A stretch of DNA of 64,000 nucleotides, taken from the NCBI GenBank assembly GCA_015059945.1, contig SUZJ01000004.1, forward strand, positions 134,646 to 198,645, read 5' to 3'. This DNA comes from Rikenellaceae bacterium. Its GTDB lineage: Bacteria; Bacteroidota; Bacteroidia; Bacteroidales; Rikenellaceae. The notes under the pieces are model-generated. The model was given only the letters and a program-made list of their open reading frames with translations. It had not been told where the DNA came from and did no database searches. Below are positions 26,225 to 34,432 of this stretch, piece after piece (the stretch's first letter is position 1; each line of letters opens with the position of its first letter). The position numbers and the translations under genes are program-made.

Positions 26225-27766
26225 ATGTTTACGAGGATATACACAAGTGCGCTGGTAGGTATTGATGCTATGACCGTAGAGGTAGAGGCAAACGTAACTC
26301 CGGGTATAGGTATGTTCCTCGTAGGCCTGCCCGACAACGCTGTCAGGGAGAGCCAAGAGCGCATACGCTCGGCCTTCGACAACTGCGGACTGAGGATGGT
26401 GGGCAAAAAGGTTGTCGTAAACTTGGCACCTGCCGACCTAAAAAAAGAGGGCTCGGCACTTGACCTGCCCATAGCAATAGCCATACTGGCCGCAACCGAC
26501 CAGATACAGACCACCCATACCGACCACTACATAATTGCGGGCGAATTGTCGCTCGACGGCTCGGTTAAGCCCATAAAGGGAGCTCTGCCCATAGCCATTG
26601 GTGCCAAGCAAAAGGGATTTAAGGGGGTGATACTCCCACAGGCCAATGCCGAGGAGGCTGCTGTGGTGGAGGGAGTGGATGTCATAGGCGTAGCAACGCT
26701 ACGTCAGGCGGTAGACTTTCTGTGCGACAACGAGCCCATTGAGCCCACCCGAGTAGAGATAGGGCAACTATTTGAGCAGAGGGCCAATCGCTATGCCGAG
26801 GACTTTGCCGACGTAAAGGGACAAGCCTATGTGAAGCGCGCATTGGAGGTGGCAGCTGCGGGCGGACACAATATAATAATGATTGGCTCGCCAGGCTCGG
26901 GCAAGACTATGCTCGCAAGGCGTATGCCTACGATTATGCCCCCGTTGACACTCGATGAGGCTCTCGAAACGACCAAAATACACTCGGTAGCGGGCAAGTT
27001 GGGCACCGAAAAGGGGCTACTTACCCGTAGGCCATTCCGCTCGCCCCACCACTTGGCTTCGGCTGTGGCTATGGTAGGCGGAGGTCAAAATCCCCAACCT
27101 GGCGAAATATCACTCTCGCACAACGGCATACTATTCCTCGACGAGCTGCCCGAATTTGGCAGGTCGATATTGGAGGTTATGCGTCAGCCCTTGGAGGACA
27201 AAACAGTGACCGTTGCGAGGGCTAAATACAGCGTCGATTACCCCGCAAACTTTATGCTGGTGGCATCGATGAACCCCTGCCCCTGTGGCTACTACAACCA
27301 CCCCACCAAGGAGTGTAGTTGTTCGCGCTATGCTGTGGACAAATATATGAGCAAAATTTCGGGCCCACTGCTCGACCGCATAGATATACAGATAGAGGTA
27401 ACCCCCGTGGAGTACAACGAGATGACCGACTCGAAGCCCGAAGAGCCCAGTAGCGCAATACGCGAGCGAGTGGTGGCAGCACGTGCTGTGCAGAGCCGAC
27501 GTTTCGAGGGGATTGAGGGTGTCTTTACCAACGCTATGATGAATAGCGCAATGATAGCCGAGTTCTGTCCGCTCGACGAGCAGTGTGTGGCTATGTTGGG
27601 CCGAGCAATGGAGCGTCTGTCGCTCTCGGCCCGAGCCTACGACCGCATCGTAAAGGTTGCCCGCACAATTGCCGACTTGGCAGGCTCGGAGCAGATTACA
27701 ACAGCCCACATTGCCGAGGCCATAGGTTATCGCAATCTCGACCGCAACACGTGGGGCAACAAATAA
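26225..27766 (+). CDS. YifB/ComM family Mg chelatase-like AAA+ ATPase
   Basis: This 513-residue protein has an N-terminal ChlI-like domain (NVTPGIGMFLVGLPDNAVRE) and a central AAA+ module with Walker A GSPGSGKTML at about 218-227 and Walker B ILFLDELPEF. A CPCGYYNHPTKECSC zinc-binding loop and a C-terminal Mg_chelatase_C domain complete it. In naturally transformable bacteria ComM is a branch-migration helicase promoting integration of taken-up DNA. comEC lies 61 bases downstream, which supports a link with DNA uptake. Confidence 0.93.
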   Translation: MFTRIYTSALVGIDAMTVEVEANVTPGIGMFLVGLPDNAVRESQERIRSAFDNCGLRMVGKKVVVNLAPADLKKEGSALDLPIAIAILAATDQIQTTHTDHYIIAGELSLDGSVKPIKGALPIAIGAKQKGFKGVILPQANAEEAAVVEGVDVIGVATLRQAVDFLCDNEPIEPTRVEIGQLFEQRANRYAEDFADVKGQAYVKRALEVAAAGGHNIIMIGSPGSGKTMLARRMPTIMPPLTLDEALETTKIHSVAGKLGTEKGLLTRRPFRSPHHLASAVAMVGGGQNPQPGEISLSHNGILFLDELPEFGRSILEVMRQPLEDKTVTVARAKYSVDYPANFMLVASMNPCPCGYYNHPTKECSCSRYAVDKYMSKISGPLLDRIDIQIEVTPVEYNEMTDSKPEEPSSAIRERVVAARAVQSRRFEGIEGVFTNAMMNSAMIAEFCPLDEQCVAMLGRAMERLSLSARAYDRIVKVARTIADLAGSEQITTAHIAEAIGYRNLDRNTWGNK

Positions 27767-27827
27767 AACTGCCACAACACTTTGGCAACCCCTACAAACC
27801 CAACCACCACACATCCCCACACACTCT

Positions 27828-29303
27828 ATGGCCAAGCGACCTACCATTGCCCCTATTCTGAAGATTTTGCCACTGGTGGTGGCGGGTATCTTGGTGGGCG
27901 AATGGCTCGACACAGAGGCGTGGCAGAGTGCGCTGTCGGCAGCCATTTGCGTAGCGTGTGCAGTGGTGTGGAGGCGCAAAAGAGTGGCAAATGCATATAT
28001 GGCCTTGGCAGTGGTGCTCGTGGCGATGACCTCTACCACCCTACGCCAAACCCCAACAGACCTCACATACGACAAGCCGATAACTACCACTGCAACCATC
28101 ACATCGGTACCCGTAGAGCAAGGGCGTTGGCGAGTGTGTGATGCTACGATAGTGTCAGGTGGGCAAAAGTATAAGGTGTCGTTACGCACCGACACCGCAC
28201 TGGTGGCCCCCATATTGGGCCAGCGTGGAGAGTTGAATACAATGGTGCGAGAGCTACCAGCCAATAGTTACGGCAGGCTGATGAGCCGACGGGGTTACTC
28301 GGCCTTTTGCTACACCTACCGCTCGGGCGACTGGACCCCCACCGAACAGACCTCCTCGCCCGCAATATGGGCCAAGAGGTGTCAGCAACGGTTGGCAGGG
28401 CGAATAGACCTATTGGGACTGAGCAACGACCAAGCCTCCGTAGTAAAAGCAATGGCTCTGGGATGGCGCAGCCAAATGGACAGCGAGCTGAAAGAGGCTT
28501 ATTCGCGCTCGGGATGTGCCCATCTGTTGGCCATATCGGGCCTACACGTGGGCATAGTGGCTATGTTGGTATGGGCTCTGCTGTGGTTTATGCCCATAGT
28601 GGGGCGCAAGGGCCACGTTTGGCGCAGCTGGCTGACAATGGCAGTGATGGTGATTTATGCGGTGGTAACGAGTATGTCGCCATCGGTTTTGAGGGCTACG
28701 CTTATGTTCTGCTCGGCACAGATAGGGCTCTCGATGGGTAGCACCCGCTCGTCGGTAGCAGCACTCTGCACGGCACTCAGCCTGATGTTGCTCATAAGGC
28801 CCAACAACCTCTTCGACATCAGTTTTCAGCTGTCGGCAGTGGCTGTGGTGGGAATACTGGCTGTCTACAAAACGCTACGCAGCAAACTTATGACCAGTAG
28901 TGTCCCACTGAACGCAATGGTGGCGACCATACTGATTGGCCTATGCTCGATGATTGCCACACTGCCACTTGTGGCCCACACGTTTGGCATAGTGGGAGTG
29001 GCAGGAGTAGCGTCAAACCCTGTGGTGATACTCTCGGCCAACATCTTGGTACTCGGCACATTGGGCTGGTCGATACTACCCATCGAGCCACTAAGAGGCA
29101 TAGTGAGTTGGGTGATTGGTAATGTAGCCCATATACAGAACAAATTTGTAGCGGCAATAAGCGCTATCGAGCATTTGAAGATAGAGGTAACACTCTCGAG
29201 CGAAGTAGTGGTTAGTTGCTACGTTTTAATAATTGGTACCATAGCTTGGTGGTGTTTCGGCAAAGATAGAACAAAATGGATAGCACTGAACTTTGCATAT
29301 TGA
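27828..29303 (+). CDS. ComEC/Rec2 family competence membrane protein
   Basis: This is a 491-residue polytopic protein with a DUF4131-type N-terminal region (residues about 1-190) and the competence domain with about 7-8 membrane spans (HLLAISGLHVGIVAMLVWALL, SVLRATLMFCSAQIGLSMGS, NLFDISFQLSAVAVVGILAV). It forms the inner-membrane channel for single-stranded DNA. I see no C-terminal metallo-beta-lactamase domain; the protein ends soon after the last span. The stop overlaps the next gene by 28 bases, implying coupling. Confidence 0.9.
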   Translation: MAKRPTIAPILKILPLVVAGILVGEWLDTEAWQSALSAAICVACAVVWRRKRVANAYMALAVVLVAMTSTTLRQTPTDLTYDKPITTTATITSVPVEQGRWRVCDATIVSGGQKYKVSLRTDTALVAPILGQRGELNTMVRELPANSYGRLMSRRGYSAFCYTYRSGDWTPTEQTSSPAIWAKRCQQRLAGRIDLLGLSNDQASVVKAMALGWRSQMDSELKEAYSRSGCAHLLAISGLHVGIVAMLVWALLWFMPIVGRKGHVWRSWLTMAVMVIYAVVTSMSPSVLRATLMFCSAQIGLSMGSTRSSVAALCTALSLMLLIRPNNLFDISFQLSAVAVVGILAVYKTLRSKLMTSSVPLNAMVATILIGLCSMIATLPLVAHTFGIVGVAGVASNPVVILSANILVLGTLGWSILPIEPLRGIVSWVIGNVAHIQNKFVAAISAIEHLKIEVTLSSEVVVSCYVLIIGTIAWWCFGKDRTKWIALNFAY

Positions 29304-30457
29304 CCTCGCCACAGGTGAGAGAGGCCATTGAGGCCAACATAGAGCGCGACCCGAGCACTATTGCGCTCGACAAGCGCTTGGCACACCCCCGCGAGGTGGC
29401 TACGCAGGTCAAGTATCTGCAACGTGCCCGTCGCAAGTTGCCCTCGTACTACGCAGCCCGAGCCATACTGCCCTCGCTGGCCTTTGAGCAGTCGAGCAGC
29501 GAGGAGTGTGCAGCCCACAAGCAATATGGCGGTAAGTTGGCCATTGACCTTACCTGCGGACTGGGGGTAGACACCCTCTATCTGGCCAAGCGTTTCGAGC
29601 GAGTGGTATCAATCGAGCGCAACCCCACTCTGGCAGCCATTACGCGCCACAACTTGGCTCTGCTGGGGGCCACAAATGTAGAGGTCATCTGTGGCTCGGC
29701 CGAGGAGTTTCTGAGTGGTAGCGACTTTGGAGTGGCCGACCTCATATACATAGACCCCGACCGCCGAGGAGCCGAGGGCAAAAAGATGGTCTGCTTGGAG
29801 GAGTGCTCGCCCAATGTGGCCGAGCTGTGGGACACACTAACCCAACGGGCACAAAGGGTGGTCATAAAACTATCGCCAATGTTCGACCTGAGGGCTGCAC
29901 TGGTAGCCTTTGGTCAAGAGGGGGTAGACGTAGAGGTGGTGTCGCTCGGTGGCGAGTGCAAAGAGGTAGTGGTAGATTGGTCGGCCGAGAGGGCCAAGGC
30001 TCAGGCCGAGCCAATGTTTCGCGCCACGGCATTGGGCGGTGGTGGAGGCACCTTTGAGGCCAAGGCCAACCGACAGCCACTGAGCCCTTTGGTGGGTTTC
30101 GAGGGGCGAGGGTATCGCTACTTGGTGGTGCCCGACGCATCGCTGCGCAAGGCGGGGCTGGTGAGCGAGTGGTGCCACAGCCGAGGGCTTGACCCGTGGG
30201 GGCCCTATGGCTTTGCGACCGAGGAGCCCCAAATCACTATGGGCCGAGTGTACGAGATTGAGGCCACACTGCCCTACCGCCCCAAACAGCTAAAACCGCT
30301 GGTGGGTAAGAAGATAGAGCTCATACGCCACTCGTTTCCGCTCTCCTCGGCAGCCATTTGCAAGGCTCTGGGCACTCGCGAGGGAGGTGGCGACCGCTGG
30401 GCCTTTGGCGAGGTGGAGCACGAGTTGTGGGCGTTCAAATTGAAAGTTGAAAATTGA
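29276..30457 (+). CDS. Class I SAM-dependent methyltransferase with THUMP-like domain
   Basis: This 393-residue protein has a helical N-terminal region (residues 1-75, RDPSTIALDKRL, REVATQVKYLQRARRKLPSYY). A Rossmann methyltransferase core follows (AIDLTCGLGVDTLYLAKRF, about 88-107; DLIYIDPDRRGAEGKKMV, the catalytic loop; VVIKLSPMFD). The C-terminal about 160 residues match the THUMP-like domain found in Bacteroidota homologues. The DPDRR loop suggests an RNA base methyltransferase; the target is unknown. It overlaps comEC. Confidence 0.85.
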   Translation: MDSTELCILTSPQVREAIEANIERDPSTIALDKRLAHPREVATQVKYLQRARRKLPSYYAARAILPSLAFEQSSSEECAAHKQYGGKLAIDLTCGLGVDTLYLAKRFERVVSIERNPTLAAITRHNLALLGATNVEVICGSAEEFLSGSDFGVADLIYIDPDRRGAEGKKMVCLEECSPNVAELWDTLTQRAQRVVIKLSPMFDLRAALVAFGQEGVDVEVVSLGGECKEVVVDWSAERAKAQAEPMFRATALGGGGGTFEAKANRQPLSPLVGFEGRGYRYLVVPDASLRKAGLVSEWCHSRGLDPWGPYGFATEEPQITMGRVYEIEATLPYRPKQLKPLVGKKIELIRHSFPLSSAAICKALGTREGGGDRWAFGEVEHELWAFKLKVEN

Positions 30458-30460
30458 AAA

Positions 30461-30580
30461 TTGAGAATTTTGGTGCACCTTCGGTGCGAGTATTTATAAA
30501 TTTTTGTGTCGCAGACACACCCTAATTTTCCATTTTCCATTTTCCATTTTCAATTCGTCGTTAGACGTTAGACGTTAGAC
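30461..30580. repeat. Dispersed double-hairpin repeat, copy 1
   Basis: The order is GAGAATTTTGG, hairpin GCACC-TTC-GGTGC, palindromic TATTTATAAATT, hairpin TGTGTC-GCA-GACACA, CCATTTTCCATTTT runs, and CGTCGTTAGACGTTAGACG ending in heptamers. It is nearly identical to 36552-36672. It lies 13 bases before kdsC. Confidence 0.88.
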
Positions 30581-30593
30581 AAAACAAAAAAAT

Positions 30594-31139
30594 ATGGGAA
30601 ACTTTAAGGAAGATATTGCAAACGTAGAGGCATTGGTGTTTGATGTAGACGGTGTTTTCACCGACGGAGGCATCACTCCCCTGCCCGATGGCGATTTTCT
30701 GCGCCAGTACTATGCCAAAGATGGCTATGCAGTGGCCTATGCCGTAAAGCAGGGCTTGAAGATTTTTATCATCAGCGGTGGCCGAGGGGCTATGCTCGAA
30801 AGGCGCTTCCGCTATCTGAAAGTTACCGAGTCGCACATCGACGTGAGCGACAAGATTGGGTGCCTGAGGGACATCATAGCCCGTCACGGTCTGGATGCCG
30901 AGCGAGTGCTCTTTATGGGCGACGACATACCCGACTTGGAGTGTATGAGGGCCGTAGGGCTGCCCGTAGCCCCTGCCGATGCAGCGTGGGAGTGTATCGA
31001 TGCCTCGCGCTATGTGTCGGAGTTTGCGGGTGGTCGTGGCTGCGTGAGGGACATCATCGAGCAGGTACTGCGTGCCCGAGGGCTCTGGGCCAAAGACTCG
31101 GAGGGGGTAACGTGTAGCAAAGACGCACCCTCGGCATAG
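30594..31139 (+). CDS. kdsC: 3-deoxy-D-manno-octulosonate 8-phosphate phosphatase (KdsC-type HAD hydrolase)
   Basis: This 181-residue HAD-family phosphatase lacks a cap domain. Motif I is VFDVDGVFTDG with Asp17 and Asp19, motif II IISGG, motif III VSDKIG and motif IV MGDDIPDLECM. These match KdsC, which dephosphorylates KDO-8-P in lipopolysaccharide core synthesis and works as a tetramer. Related YrbI-type enzymes in sugar-nucleotide pathways cannot be fully excluded. The start at 30594 follows the dispersed repeat directly. Confidence 0.9.
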   Translation: MGNFKEDIANVEALVFDVDGVFTDGGITPLPDGDFLRQYYAKDGYAVAYAVKQGLKIFIISGGRGAMLERRFRYLKVTESHIDVSDKIGCLRDIIARHGLDAERVLFMGDDIPDLECMRAVGLPVAPADAAWECIDASRYVSEFAGGRGCVRDIIEQVLRARGLWAKDSEGVTCSKDAPSA

Positions 31140-31150
31140 AGCAAAAAAAT

Positions 31151-31181
31151 AGACCTGCAAGCTGATTGCAGGTCTTTTTTT
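31151..31181. terminator. Bidirectional terminator after kdsC
   Basis: A perfect AGACCTGCAA/TTGCAGGTCT stem with a 5-base loop, flanked by an A-run and a T-run, separates convergent kdsC and the nucleotidyltransferase gene. Confidence 0.92.
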
Positions 31182-31203
31182 GCGTCGGTTGTATTTTACC
31201 CTA

Positions 31204-32121
31204 CTACCAGAGTTTAGCGGGGTATTTGCCCTCGCGGATGAGAGCGCGAATTTTGGCCTCTACATCGGGTTTGTCCTCTTTGTAGGTAACGCCAAACCAC
31301 TGAGCATCGCAAGTCAGCACACGCATCGAGGCCTTGCCATTGTTGATGAGGTTATTGACTGCCAGAGGGATGAAGAACTCGCTCTTGGGGTTAGCCATAT
31401 TAGCCTCGTCGGCCAAGAACTCCTTGAACAGACGCTCGCTGTGAGCAAAGTAGTCGGGAGTAAAGCCAAACATATTCATCGACACGGTTGCATCCTCGGC
31501 AATCACTTTCTGCTCGCCATTCTCTTCGTAGATAACGGTGCCATTCGCCAGGCGTTTGATGCCCAGACGCTCGGCCATACCGGTCAGGTTACCCTCGGCA
31601 TCGACTACGCACTCGCCACGCGATACGCTACCAAAGTCGCTCAGGGTGTTGTAGAGCTTGTAGCCTACCATACAGTATTTGCCCTCGCTACCCTCGCCCA
31701 GGCTGGTCAGATAGTCGGCCATAGTCTTGAAGGCGTCGAAGCCATAGAAGTCGTCGGCATTGATAACAGCAAAGGGCTCGTTGATAGCGGTTGCGCCCAT
31801 CATTACAGCGTGGTTGGTACCCCAGGGTTTAACGCGACCTTCGGGAACAGCAAAGCCCTCGGGCAGTTTGTCGAGCTCTTGGAACACGAAATCGACGTCA
31901 ATCTTGCCACCAAAGCGCGAAGCGGGGAAAGCAGCCTTGAACGACTCGGCAAAGGTGCCACGGATAACGAACACCACCTTGCCGAAACCTGCACGTGCTG
32001 CATCGTAAATCGAGTAGTCCAGAATAGCCTCGCCACAGGGGCCTACGCCGTCCATCTGTTTGAGCGAGCCATAGCGCGAAGCCATACCTGCTGCCAAAAC
32101 GAGAAGAGTTGGTTTTTTCAT
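31204..32121 (-). CDS. Nucleotidyltransferase family protein (NDP-sugar pyrophosphorylase-like)
   Basis: This 305-residue protein has the pyrophosphorylase signature VLAAGMASRYGSLKQMDGVGP at residues 8-28, a PWGTNHAVMMGA loop and VINADDFYG with the metal-binding Asp. The C-terminal region has VSMNMFGFTPDYF and FFIPLAVNNLI. It probably activates a sugar phosphate with an NTP; which one is not evident. It is monocistronic and convergent with kdsC. Confidence 0.85.
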   Translation of the reverse strand: MKKPTLLVLAAGMASRYGSLKQMDGVGPCGEAILDYSIYDAARAGFGKVVFVIRGTFAESFKAAFPASRFGGKIDVDFVFQELDKLPEGFAVPEGRVKPWGTNHAVMMGATAINEPFAVINADDFYGFDAFKTMADYLTSLGEGSEGKYCMVGYKLYNTLSDFGSVSRGECVVDAEGNLTGMAERLGIKRLANGTVIYEENGEQKVIAEDATVSMNMFGFTPDYFAHSERLFKEFLADEANMANPKSEFFIPLAVNNLINNGKASMRVLTCDAQWFGVTYKEDKPDVEAKIRALIREGKYPAKLW

Positions 32122-32268
32122 AGTTTTGTGATTTTTTTTGTGAGTTTATTGTTATTTTATTGGTTATCAGTTCTGGTCCATTAAACACATCTTTCAATTG
32201 ACAGCGCAAAAGTACTGCTTATAATTCAAAAATCATAATTAACAATTCAAAATTCCACTGGGAATTTG

Positions 32269-32276
32269 TACCTTTG
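32269..32276 (+). promoter_or_regulatory. -7 box upstream of the M23-like gene
   Basis: TACCTTTG matches TAnnTTTG, 53 bases before the ATG. The -33 region is AT-rich without a clean TTG. Confidence 0.4.
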
Positions 32277-32329
32277 TATGTTATTTACGGAAAAAGTGTA
32301 ACCCCATAACGCAAAATTGCACATCACAA

Positions 32330-33196
32330 ATGAGTAACGGCAACATTAGATACTTTCTGAAAAACCTGCGTCGTCGCCACCGCCTGAGTATGACCGACAG
32401 CGAGGGGCGCGAGGTGTGGTACTACCACCAGGCAACGCCCTTGCGATTGGCAGGCATAGGCTTGGTATGTGTGGCTGTGGTGTTTGTGGCCTCGCTGCTT
32501 GTGGCTGCCTACACCAAGGTGCTGGACATTGTGCCCGGCTACGACGGCATCCAGTCGCGCCAGACGATGATAGAGAACATCATACGCCTCGACTCGTTAG
32601 AGCGCGAGTTGGCCTATATGACCGTCTATATCGACAACGTGGCCCAGATTATGGAGGGCAAGGGCCCCGTAATCCGTAGCCTCAAACCCCAAGACCAAGA
32701 CAAGATTACCTCGGAGAAAGAGGTTGTGGCCCCCTCGTCGCTCGACTCGCTGCTGAGGGAGCAGTTGGAGGGCAGCGGTCGCTATGGGCTCAACAAAAAG
32801 GGCCAGACCGACAAGGCCAAGCTGAGCAATGCCGAGATTTTGCGCCCCGTGGAGGGTAGCGTGGTAGAGCCTTTCTCGCCCACCGATGGTCGCTTTGGTG
32901 TGGTGGTGAGTGTCGAGAACATTCAGCAGGTGGCTGCCATTCAGGATGGCACGGTGGTGCTCTGCATCTGGGAGCCCGACGGCTACACTATGCAAATCCA
33001 ACACTCGGCCAACTTTCTGAGCATCTATCGTGGCTTAGGTCAGGCTCACAAAGAGGTGGGCAGCCGAGTGAAGGGTGGTCAGGCCATTGGCGCCACTTGG
33101 AACGAGGAGACTGCTGCCGGTAACGCCACCAACATAGAAGTAGAACTGTGGTACGATGGCACCGCCATTGACCCCGAAAAGTATATCATCTTTTAA
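32330..33196 (+). CDS. Membrane-anchored M23-like protein, probably non-catalytic
   Basis: This 288-residue protein has a cytosolic basic N-terminus (residues 1-35), one membrane span at about 40-62 (GIGLVCVAVVFVASLLVAAY), a helical periplasmic stalk and a LytM/M23 fold at about 175-288 (ILRPVEGSVVEPFSP, IQDGTVVLCIWEPDGYTMQIQHS, YRGLGQAHKEVGSRVKGGQAIG). The zinc ligands expected in active M23 enzymes are missing: there is no HxxxD (the stretch reads GRFGVVVS) and the HxH is replaced in NIEVELWYDG. It is therefore likely a regulator of cell-wall hydrolases, like EnvC. dxr follows 12 bases downstream. Confidence 0.85.
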   Translation: MSNGNIRYFLKNLRRRHRLSMTDSEGREVWYYHQATPLRLAGIGLVCVAVVFVASLLVAAYTKVLDIVPGYDGIQSRQTMIENIIRLDSLERELAYMTVYIDNVAQIMEGKGPVIRSLKPQDQDKITSEKEVVAPSSLDSLLREQLEGSGRYGLNKKGQTDKAKLSNAEILRPVEGSVVEPFSPTDGRFGVVVSVENIQQVAAIQDGTVVLCIWEPDGYTMQIQHSANFLSIYRGLGQAHKEVGSRVKGGQAIGATWNEETAAGNATNIEVELWYDGTAIDPEKYIIF

Positions 33197-33208
33197 GCAT
33201 AGTTAGTT

Positions 33209-34381
33209 ATGTCCCAAGTGCCCAAACAACGCTTGGCCCTTATGGGCTCGACAGGCTCTATTGGCCGTCAGACACTCGATATAGTACGCAACCGCCCCGA
33301 CGAGTTTGAGGTTACGACACTCACCGCTGCACGTAGTTGGGAACTGCTTGTAGAACAGGCCAAAGAGTTCCAACCCGATAGCGTAGTGATTGCCGACAAG
33401 AGCCTCTATGCCAATGTAAAAGAGGCCCTCGCGGGCGAGCCTATAAAGGTATTTGCGGGCGATGAGGCGCTCTCGCAGGTGGTTACGGGTAGCGAGGTAG
33501 ATACGGTCGTAAATGCCCTGGTGGGCTATGCAGGTATGCTGCCCTCGCTGTCGGCCGTAAGGGCTGGTAAACGCCTTGCTCTTGCCAACAAAGAGAGCCT
33601 TGTGGTGGCGGGCGAACTGATTATGGCCGAGGCTGCCAAACGCAACGTACCCATACTGCCCATCGACTCGGAGCACTCGGCAATCTTCCAGTGCCTGGCT
33701 GGCGAGGTTAGCCCCGCGAGGCGAGTGATTATCACCGCCAGTGGTGGTCCCTTCCTGCGCACCCCTGCCGAACAGTTGGCGGGTGTAACGGTCGAGCAGG
33801 CTCTCAGGCACCCCAACTGGTCAATGGGAGCCAAGATTACTATCGACTCTTCGACGCTGGTAAACAAGGGCTTTGAGGTGATTGAGGCCAAGTGGTTGTT
33901 TGGCTTGCAACCCGACCAGATTGACGTGCTTGTTCACCCCCAGTCGATAGTCCACTCGATGGTCGAGTTCGACGACGGAGCCATCAAGGCCCAACTGGGT
34001 ACCCCCGATATGCACCTGCCCATTCAGTATGCCCTGCGCTTTCCCGACCGAGGCGACTGCGGTGGCCAGAGGTTGGACTTTTTGCAGAACCCTACCCTCA
34101 CCTTCGAGGCTGTTGATGACGTGCGCTTCCCAATGCTGGGCGTGGCCTACGACTGCTTGCGCCGAGGGGGTAATAGCTGCTGCGTGATGAACGGAGCCAA
34201 CGAGATTGCGGTGGCATCTTTTTTGGGTGGACAGATAAAATATATCGACATTGCAGACGTTATACAACAGACGCTCACAAGAGTGCCCTTTGTCGCCCAC
34301 CCCACCGTAGACGACTATGCGGCCTCTAACCTCGCCTCGCGAGCCATTGCAGCCGAGATTGTAGCCAAGCTGAGGCGATAA
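33209..34381 (+). CDS. dxr: 1-deoxy-D-xylulose 5-phosphate reductoisomerase
   Basis: This is the second enzyme of the MEP isoprenoid pathway, forming MEP from DXP with NADPH. The 390-residue length is normal. It has the NADPH motif GSTGSIGRQTLD (residues 12-23), LANKESLVVAGE, PIDSEHSAIFQ, the substrate loop SGGPFL, HPNWSMGAKITIDSSTLVNKG and EVIEAKWLF. It lies between the M23-like gene and rseP, all on the plus strand and closely spaced. Confidence 0.97.
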   Translation: MSQVPKQRLALMGSTGSIGRQTLDIVRNRPDEFEVTTLTAARSWELLVEQAKEFQPDSVVIADKSLYANVKEALAGEPIKVFAGDEALSQVVTGSEVDTVVNALVGYAGMLPSLSAVRAGKRLALANKESLVVAGELIMAEAAKRNVPILPIDSEHSAIFQCLAGEVSPARRVIITASGGPFLRTPAEQLAGVTVEQALRHPNWSMGAKITIDSSTLVNKGFEVIEAKWLFGLQPDQIDVLVHPQSIVHSMVEFDDGAIKAQLGTPDMHLPIQYALRFPDRGDCGGQRLDFLQNPTLTFEAVDDVRFPMLGVAYDCLRRGGNSCCVMNGANEIAVASFLGGQIKYIDIADVIQQTLTRVPFVAHPTVDDYAASNLASRAIAAEIVAKLRR

Positions 34382-34432
34382 CAACAGAGAGTATAACAAA
34401 CCTCACAAAATACTGATTTTTAGCAAGAGATA

